From an uncultured Eubacteriales bacterium (GTDB lineage: Bacteria; Bacillota; Clostridia; Oscillospirales; Oscillospiraceae): DNA of 64,000 nucleotides. How positions within the stretch are numbered: the first letter of the stretch is position 1; each line of letters starts with the position of its first letter. Under the pieces are notes generated by a model. The model made no database searches, was not told where the DNA came from, and saw only the letters and a program-made list of their open reading frames with translations. This document shows, piece after piece, positions 59,187 through 64,000 of this stretch. The position numbers and the translations under genes were made by a program. The stretch spans positions 2,511,766 through 2,575,765 of the forward strand of contig LT599017.1 of assembly GCA_900079765.1 (NCBI GenBank). Direction: 5' to 3'.

Positions 59187-60632
59187 TTACGTTCCATGAA
59201 CCGGCAGGCGAATCGTAACGACGCAGCCACCACCCTCGGCGTTGCCCACATCCAGGGTGCCGCCGTGGCGGGTGACGATCTCGTCGCAGACGGCGAGCCC
59301 GATGCCGCTCCCCCGGGCCTTGGACGAGCCCTTGTAGAACTTGTATTTCACGTGGGGCAGCTCTTCTTCCGGGATACCGGGGCCGTAGTCACGAATGGCG
59401 ATTACCACGCTGTCCTCCCCGGCGGTGATGGAGGCGTCGATCCGCTTGCCGGAGCCGCCGTGCTTGGCTGCGTTGTCGAAAAGGTTGGAGAAGACCTGGC
59501 GGAGGCGCTGGGGGTCCGCCGGGATGGGATCAAACTCCTCATCGCAGTCGGTATACTCCAGGGTGATGCCCTCCCTTCGGAAGAACTCCTTATAGGTATA
59601 CACCGCGTCCTCAAGCTCGGCCTTGATGTCTACTGGCTCAATCGAGAGGGTAAAACGCCCGTCCTCAATCCGTGAGAACTCCAGCAGCTCCTCCACCATG
59701 TTGGTGAGCCGCCGGGCCTCGGACACGATGATTCCCATACCCTTCTTCACGTCCTCCGCGTCCCGCACCTCGCCGTTCATGATGGTCTCGGCCCAGCCGT
59801 TGATGGCGGTAAGAGGGGTCCTGAGCTCGTGGGAGACAGAGGAGATGAACTCGCTTTGGAGCTTTTCGGACTGCTTGACCTTCATGGACATGTCGTTGAT
59901 GGTGTCGGTCAGGTCTCCGATCTCATCGTCGAACTTCTTCTCAATCTGAATGCCGTAGCTGCCGCCTGCGATGCGCTTGGCGCTCTCAGTGATGCCAGCC
60001 AGTGGCTCTACAATGGAACGGACGAAGTAGAGATTGGAGAAATAGACGAGCACGATAATGAGCACGCCCACCAGCAGAGCGAGGGCGATGACCGTGACGA
60101 TCTGCCGGTCCACCATGCGGAGGGAGGTAACCATGCGGGCCACCGCCACCACCTTGCCCCCCACCAGCATGGGGGAAGACACCGCCATGATATGTTCGCC
60201 GGTCTGTGGGTCGCTCCCCGTCCAGGAGGTCTGCTCCACGTTCTGAATGGCGCCAGCCACATCGGGGGTGTTGGGCACGGTGCCTGCGTTGAGTCCAAAA
60301 CTCTCGGTGGAGGCATAGCTCGAGTACTGCACGGTACCGGTGGGGCTGATGAACTGAAGCTGAATGCTGTCCCGCTCGTCGAACTTGCTGGCGTAGCTCT
60401 GGGCCTGCTGGCGGTAGTCGCTGAGCGTGCGCACCGAGCTGGTGCCCGCAGCGCTCTTTACCCTGGCCTCCAGCCCCGCGCCGATGGTGGAGTAATAGTA
60501 CCCCGCCAGAGCGACTGAAAAGGCCGTCACAGCCAAAAACACCGTCAAAAACACCGCGCCGAGGGAGTTGACCATCCATCGACGCCGGATGCCCTTAAAT
60601 TTTGTTTTATTCCTCTTAATCGATCTCACCAC
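59187..60632 (-). CDS. Sensor histidine kinase (HAMP type)
   Basis: A 481-residue membrane kinase. Two helices (about 21-46 and 178-198) enclose an extracytoplasmic sensor domain of about 130 residues; a HAMP domain follows (198-252), then the HisKA segment with His268 in SSVSHELRTPLTAING and the ATPase domain (N-box LFDNAAKH, G1 DYGPGIP, G2 GSGIGLAV). It phosphorylates the response regulator encoded just upstream in the operon. The start is GTG with a weak site. It is the last gene of a lipoprotein-RR-HK unit. The signal is unknown. Confidence 0.92.
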   Translation of the reverse strand: MVRSIKRNKTKFKGIRRRWMVNSLGAVFLTVFLAVTAFSVALAGYYYSTIGAGLEARVKSAAGTSSVRTLSDYRQQAQSYASKFDERDSIQLQFISPTGTVQYSSYASTESFGLNAGTVPNTPDVAGAIQNVEQTSWTGSDPQTGEHIMAVSSPMLVGGKVVAVARMVTSLRMVDRQIVTVIALALLVGVLIIVLVYFSNLYFVRSIVEPLAGITESAKRIAGGSYGIQIEKKFDDEIGDLTDTINDMSMKVKQSEKLQSEFISSVSHELRTPLTAINGWAETIMNGEVRDAEDVKKGMGIIVSEARRLTNMVEELLEFSRIEDGRFTLSIEPVDIKAELEDAVYTYKEFFRREGITLEYTDCDEEFDPIPADPQRLRQVFSNLFDNAAKHGGSGKRIDASITAGEDSVVIAIRDYGPGIPEEELPHVKYKFYKGSSKARGSGIGLAVCDEIVTRHGGTLDVGNAEGGGCVVTIRLPVHGT

Positions 60633-60662
60633 CTGGAAGTTGCCTGAAAATTCACTGCTGGC

Positions 60663-61352
60663 CTACGCGCCCCACTTGTATCCGTAGCCCCAGACTGTGT
60701 TAATAAAGGTCGGGTTTTGTGCGTCGTCCTCTATTTTGAGGCGCAGACGGCGGATGTTTACGTCCACAATCTTCAGTTCCCCGAAGTAATCCCGGCCCCA
60801 GACGGTGTCTAAGATTTCCTCCCGAGAGAGGGCCTTGCCGGCATTGTCCATGAAGAGTTTGACGATGGAGTACTCCACCTGGGTAAGCTTGACCCGGACG
60901 CCGTTTTTCTCCAGAGAACGGTTGCGGGTATTGAGGAGGAAGGGGGGCTGGCGGATCTCGCTGGGGTCGTCCATAATAGGCGCGCCGCCTGCTCGGCGGT
61001 AGAGCGCGTCGATCCGGGCGGTGAGCTCAGCCGGGGAGAAGGGCTTGGTGACATAGTCGTCCGCGCCGGTCATCAATCCTGTGACCTTGTCCATCTCCTG
61101 GGTACGGGCAGTGAGCATGATGATGCCGATCTGGCTGTCGCTGGCACGGATGCGGCGGCAGACCTCGAACCCGTCCATATCGGGGAGCATGATATCCAGA
61201 AGCGCTACCTTGATGTCGGGGTTGCGGCGCAGCTGCTCCAGTGCCATCTCTCCGGTGTCGGCCTCAATGGCGTCGTACCCGGCGCGCTTGAGGTTGATGA
61301 CCACAAAGCTGCGGATGTTGGCCTCGTCCTCCAGCACCAATACTTTCCTCAT
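60663..61352 (-). CDS. OmpR/PhoB-family response regulator
   Basis: A 229-residue regulator. The receiver has acidic residues Glu8-Asp9, phospho-acceptor Asp53 (LLDIMLPDMDG), Thr in MLTARTQ and Lys in DDYVTKPF; the winged-helix domain (about 130-229) ends VWGYGYKW. The cognate kinase follows 30 bases downstream. A dyad near the operon promoter (62742-62770) is a candidate binding site. Confidence 0.93.
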   Translation of the reverse strand: MRKVLVLEDEANIRSFVVINLKRAGYDAIEADTGEMALEQLRRNPDIKVALLDIMLPDMDGFEVCRRIRASDSQIGIIMLTARTQEMDKVTGLMTGADDYVTKPFSPAELTARIDALYRRAGGAPIMDDPSEIRQPPFLLNTRNRSLEKNGVRVKLTQVEYSIVKLFMDNAGKALSREEILDTVWGRDYFGELKIVDVNIRRLRLKIEDDAQNPTFINTVWGYGYKWGA

Positions 61353-61364
61353 GAGAAAACCTCC

Positions 61365-62702
61365 TTATCCGGCTGCAGACCAGTCGGTCTGCGTGATCTT
61401 GAAGTGGTCCTTGACACCGTCTGAATCCAGCCCACCGCTCCAGCCGCCAGGCGTGAACTCAGCGCAGTAGATGGTGGAATCGTCGGCGTAGAGCGTAAAT
61501 CGATTCTCTCCCATACGGGCCCGCATATGGCGGTTGGGGCCCGTGAGACGGTAGATGGTGAGGAAGGCGCCGGCCTTCTCCCCGTCCCAATAGCTGAAGA
61601 CGGTGCGCTCCTCGCCCACCACGGCGGCGTCGGTGGTCACGGTCACCCGCCCCACCCAGCCGGAGGGAAGGATGAAGTACCAGCCGTAGTCGAAATTGTG
61701 GTAGGTAGTATACACCAGCATGGCGTTGCCATTGACATCATACTGATACCATGTGTCCAGGGTTGGCGCGCCGACGATACCGCCCGGCTGGCCCTGGGGC
61801 ATCGGCAGTTCCAGCACGTCGTCTCCGTTGAGGTCGATGGGCTTGGCCTTATCCCTGGCGCGGACAGTGGAGCTGCTTACTCCGGTCTCGGTGTTGAGAG
61901 TGACGTTCTTCAGCGCCTCATCCTTCCAGGTGAAGAGGTCGGTGACCAGCCCGTCCCCCAGGGCGGAGGTGACATAGAGCGCGGGGGCGGTCACGTCTCC
62001 CTTCAGGTAGCCCCTGCGGGTGGTGTCGCTCTCCAGGGCGGTGATGCCCTGGGAGAGGGGCGCGCTCCCCCGCAGGGTAAGGGCGGCCTTATCGGCCCCG
62101 TAGCAGTCCACCCTGCCGCCGCTGCCCTCCACCGTGTCAAGCTGGATGACCAGGACCTCCTGCTGGTTGTCCATATCGATATCCATTACATTGAAGGCGG
62201 TGCAGGGGGTGGTCAAAAGCTCACTTACTTCATATTTGGCAATGGAGTAGATCGCCAAAGTGGTCACGTTGGTGCTCTTCTGCCAGTTCACTACCAGCTC
62301 CTTCGCCGGGGTGTCGTTGAGATTTTCGTAGCTGATGGAGTAGATGGCGGTGCCGTCCCCCTCCACCACTGCGCCCACCTCGTAGCCATTGTCAGTCAGG
62401 CGAAAGATATAGATTTTCAGCGGTTTTTCGTCTCCGGCAACCTTGAAGAAGGCCAGGGCCTCCAGAGTCCCATCCCCGTTCAGGTCCTGAAACTGTACGG
62501 GCTGGGTGTAGCTGCCGAACCGGGGCGCGGAGTACTCCGCGCCGCTCCCCACGGTGACCTCCTCGATCTCGGCTTGTAGATTCTGGTAGTCCCCCGGCAG
62601 TTTGGGCAGAGCATACAGCTCGTCCACCGACTGGAACGTACAGCCCCCCAGCAGCCCCATCAAGCACAGGGCCAGGCAGAGCGCGACGCCGTATTTTCTC
62701 AT
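61365..62702 (-). CDS. Lipoprotein of unknown function heading a two-component operon
   Basis: A 445-residue surface lipoprotein (lipobox LLGGC, Cys21). The body consists of repeating beta-rich units, several with Asp-rich turns such as FQDLNGDGTLEAL, DIDMDNQQEVLV and DLNGDDVLELP, resembling FG-GAP/VCBS-type calcium-binding propeller repeats. No enzyme motif is seen. It lies 12 bases before the response regulator and shares its transcript, so it may be an accessory sensor or a product checked by the kinase. Confidence 0.75.
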   Translation of the reverse strand: MRKYGVALCLALCLMGLLGGCTFQSVDELYALPKLPGDYQNLQAEIEEVTVGSGAEYSAPRFGSYTQPVQFQDLNGDGTLEALAFFKVAGDEKPLKIYIFRLTDNGYEVGAVVEGDGTAIYSISYENLNDTPAKELVVNWQKSTNVTTLAIYSIAKYEVSELLTTPCTAFNVMDIDMDNQQEVLVIQLDTVEGSGGRVDCYGADKAALTLRGSAPLSQGITALESDTTRRGYLKGDVTAPALYVTSALGDGLVTDLFTWKDEALKNVTLNTETGVSSSTVRARDKAKPIDLNGDDVLELPMPQGQPGGIVGAPTLDTWYQYDVNGNAMLVYTTYHNFDYGWYFILPSGWVGRVTVTTDAAVVGEERTVFSYWDGEKAGAFLTIYRLTGPNRHMRARMGENRFTLYADDSTIYCAEFTPGGWSGGLDSDGVKDHFKITQTDWSAAG

Positions 62703-62739
62703 AGCATGACCCCTCCGTGGGTTAGATTTTCATTCTTGT

Positions 62740-62770
62740 ATCATACCACATCTTCCTTCGCTTTGGTATG
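62740..62770 (-). promoter_or_regulatory. Dyad at the promoter of the lipoprotein-RR-HK operon
   Basis: CATACCA (62742-62748) and TGGTATG (62764-62770) are exact inverted copies 22 bp apart centre to centre. The left arm overlaps a TATGAT -10 box (62745-62740, minus strand). No good -35 box is evident, fitting an activated promoter. Confidence 0.45.
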
Positions 62771-62802
62771 AATTTTCACAATTTTTAATTTTTATATCAT
62801 GG

Positions 62803-62852
62803 CGGCGCAAACGCCGCACTATAGCCGTTTTTAGATTGCCTGAGGCTATCTA
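62803..62852. repeat. Dispersed palindromic element, copy B
   Basis: GGCGGCGCAAACGCCGC hairpin, then ATAGCCGTTTTTAGATTGCC and a GGC(T)ATCTAAAAA return. Order, spacing and sequence parallel copy A at 211-270, again next to the terminator of a minus-strand gene. Confidence 0.5.
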
Positions 62853-62857
62853 AAAAG

Positions 62858-62889
62858 AAACCGCGCCCACTCGAAAGCGGGCGCGGTTT
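62858..62889 (-). terminator. Terminator of the ECF S-component gene
   Basis: AAACCGCGCCC/GGGCGCGGTTT stem followed by CTTTTTAG on the minus strand, 14 bases past the stop. Confidence 0.8.
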
Positions 62890-62902
62890 GGAAAAATAGA
62901 GC

Positions 62903-63439
62903 TCAGACGCGGGCGGCCACCTTGGCCTTGAATAGGGACTGTACCACGAGGGGCAACAGAATGAGCTGTATGACGATGCCAGGCAGGGCGGTGACGAACA
63001 TTCCGGCCACCCAGAGCTGCATGGAGTAACTCCCAGCCCGGAAAATCAGGGCGTTGAGCACGCCCATGGCAAGCCGCCCGGCAAGCATTGCGGATACCAG
63101 GGCAATATAGAGGTTCAAGAGCTCGCTCTTCGTGCGGACCAGCTTGAGTACCAGCCCGGCCACCAGGCCGTAGATCGCCAGCTCCGCCACCATGCCGGGC
63201 AGGAAGGCCGCGGGGGGCATACCGGTCAGGACGCTGGACAGGATGGGCGTGACGACGCCGCAGACCAGCCCGTAGGGCCAGCCGCACAGAAGGCCGCACA
63301 GGAGCACCGGGATATGCATGGGCAGGAAGATGCTGCCCGCGTTGGGGACGGCATGGAGGGTGATAGGCAGGACGATGCCCAAGGCGATGCATAAGGCGGT
63401 GAAGGTCAGGAACCGGGTTCTGTTTCGGATGTACGACAT
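62903..63439 (-). CDS. ECF transporter S component
   Basis: A 178-residue membrane protein with about six helices, of the ECF substrate-binding subunit type (FLTFTALCIALGIVLPI, then FLPMHIPVLLCGLLCGWPYGL, PILSSVLTGMPP). S components capture vitamins or their precursors and dock on a shared EcfA-A'-T module, which is not in the window. The vitamin cannot be named from sequence alone. The ATG at 63439 is chosen because the upstream open frame runs through a terminator hairpin in the leader. A 167-nt leader suggests control by attenuation or a riboswitch. Confidence 0.75.
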   Translation of the reverse strand: MSYIRNRTRFLTFTALCIALGIVLPITLHAVPNAGSIFLPMHIPVLLCGLLCGWPYGLVCGVVTPILSSVLTGMPPAAFLPGMVAELAIYGLVAGLVLKLVRTKSELLNLYIALVSAMLAGRLAMGVLNALIFRAGSYSMQLWVAGMFVTALPGIVIQLILLPLVVQSLFKAKVAARV

Positions 63440-63606
63440 GGATCGATCAATTCCTCTCAGCAAAAAAATAAAGCCATGATAAGCCACCCGCTTCTTGCGG
63501 GTTAAAGCCTTCATAGCTTTATTCACTCACTTTATCTTTGGCGCAGGGCGCATGCCGGGGAAAAATCCGCCATTCTCGGCGGCCGCTCCGCCTTCAGGGG
63601 AACAAC
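63440..63606 (-). promoter_or_regulatory. Attenuator-like leader of the ECF S-component gene
   Basis: From a predicted start near 63606 the transcript runs 167 nt. At about 63528-63473 it can form a long hairpin (AATAAAGC...ACCCGC with GCGGGT...GCTTTATT) followed by TTTTTTT, a complete intrinsic terminator inside the leader. About 75 nt of GC-rich sequence precede it and could form a competing or ligand-binding fold. The class was not recognised. Confidence 0.6.
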
Positions 63607-63612
63607 AAGTTT

Positions 63613-63641
63613 ATTATAGCGTATTTGGAAAGGCACGTCAA
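63613..63641 (-). promoter_or_regulatory. Promoter of the ECF S-component transcript
   Basis: TTGACG (63641-63636), 17 bp and perfect TATAAT (63618-63613) on the minus strand. Confidence 0.75.
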
Positions 63642-63661
63642 GGGGGGTGGGGGACCGGGTT

Positions 63662-64000
63662 TTACGAGCCGGGGCTCGGTAATTGAGGCGTGGTGTCTAT
63701 GACGAGGTCGCTGGTGGCTTGGATCCGAAAGGTATTAAAATATGCTTGCTCCATAGGAATCCACTCGCGGAGGAAACGCTCAAAGAGGGCCGGGCCGCTC
63801 CGGTCCAGGAGGCGGCGTTTCTGCTCCTCCTCCGTGCAGGTGACAAAAACCTTGAGGTCATAAGGCTCTCCGAAACCGGGATGTTGACTGTAAGACCCCT
63901 CGCAGACAGTGAGGGGGCGGGGCTCCACGGTACGCCCCTCGGTGAAGGCCGGCTCCCCGCAATCGAAGACCCGGTAGGTGAACGCCTCCCCTCTCCCCAG
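63662..64000 (-). CDS. Uridine kinase-like P-loop kinase, 3' part (partial)
   Basis: The gene enters from the right edge, so the N-terminus with its P-loop is outside. The visible 112 residues include EAFTYRVFDCG, then VCEGSYSQHPGFGEPYDLKVFVTC and EQKRRLLDRSGPALFERFLREWIPMEQAYF (both shown in part), typical of the uridine kinase/phosphoribulokinase-like family of small nucleoside or vitamin kinases. It lies immediately upstream of the ECF transporter gene but that gene has its own promoter. Confidence 0.75.
   Translation of the reverse strand: MGRGEAFTYRVFDCGEPAFTEGRTVEPRPLTVCEGSYSQHPGFGEPYDLKVFVTCTEEEQKRRLLDRSGPALFERFLREWIPMEQAYFNTFRIQATSDLVIDTTPQLPSPGS

Noticed and set aside
63440-63526. 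Extended N-terminus for the ECF S component (GTG at 63526)
   Set aside because: The extra 29 codons coincide with a terminator hairpin and T-run and have no good ribosome site.

Overview
The window looks like chromosomal DNA of a GC-rich, anaerobic, endospore-forming Firmicute, most likely of the Oscillospiraceae (Clostridium cluster IV). The grounds are an adjacent spoIVB-spo0A pair, an oxygen/NO-detoxification set (flavodiiron protein, hybrid cluster protein, hemerythrin), a T-box in front of cysE-cysS, Gram-positive promoters and ribosome sites, and high-GC coding sequence. No rRNA, CRISPR array, transposase, integrase or phage gene was seen. One tRNA (Thr, CGT) is present.

Layout. 0.3-5.5 kb: nucleoside use (BMP-family binding lipoprotein, deoC, a Udp-type phosphorylase), with cobA behind deoC and a divergent flavodiiron protein. 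5.5-10.5 kb: an orphan response regulator with a ComEA-like protein, a D,D-carboxypeptidase, a TipA-like MerR regulator with an internal start, a rhomboid protease and a ZIP transporter. 10.8-12.8 kb: spoIVB and spo0A with Spo0A-box-like repeats between them. 12.9-16.3 kb: a transglutaminase-like lipoprotein, a small AhpD-like protein and an SLH-bearing glycosidase-like lipoprotein. 16.4-20.5 kb: the first of three heterodimeric ABC exporters, each linked to a MarR regulator. 20.6-26.1 kb: a lipase-like Mbeg1 protein and a nitrosative-stress block (Crp/Fnr regulator, methyltransferase remnant, hcp, an unknown protein, hemerythrin). 26.1-33.0 kb: a leftward PTS island of seven genes with two candidate control sites.

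33.4-39.8 kb: an iron-sulfur-flavoprotein-like gene, tRNA-Thr, an AT-rich spacer with a cluster of DnaA-box matches, and polA-rimI-GNAT-tsaD. 39.9-41.6 kb: a membrane protein and an M20 amidohydrolase. 41.7-50.5 kb: two more MarR/heterodimeric ABC modules back to back. 50.6-59.1 kb: housekeeping genes (cysE-cysS, rimO-pgsA, recA-recX, yqhQ-like-prmC). 59.2-62.7 kb: a lipoprotein/response-regulator/histidine-kinase operon. 62.9-64.0 kb: an ECF-transporter S component behind an attenuator-like leader, and a uridine-kinase-like gene cut by the window edge.

Recurring themes are (i) MarR-controlled ABC heterodimers whose promoters carry an inverted repeat near the -10 box, (ii) small palindromic elements at gene 3' ends that often supply the TAG stop codon, and (iii) leader-RNA control. 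All functions are read from sequence motifs; no database search was run.
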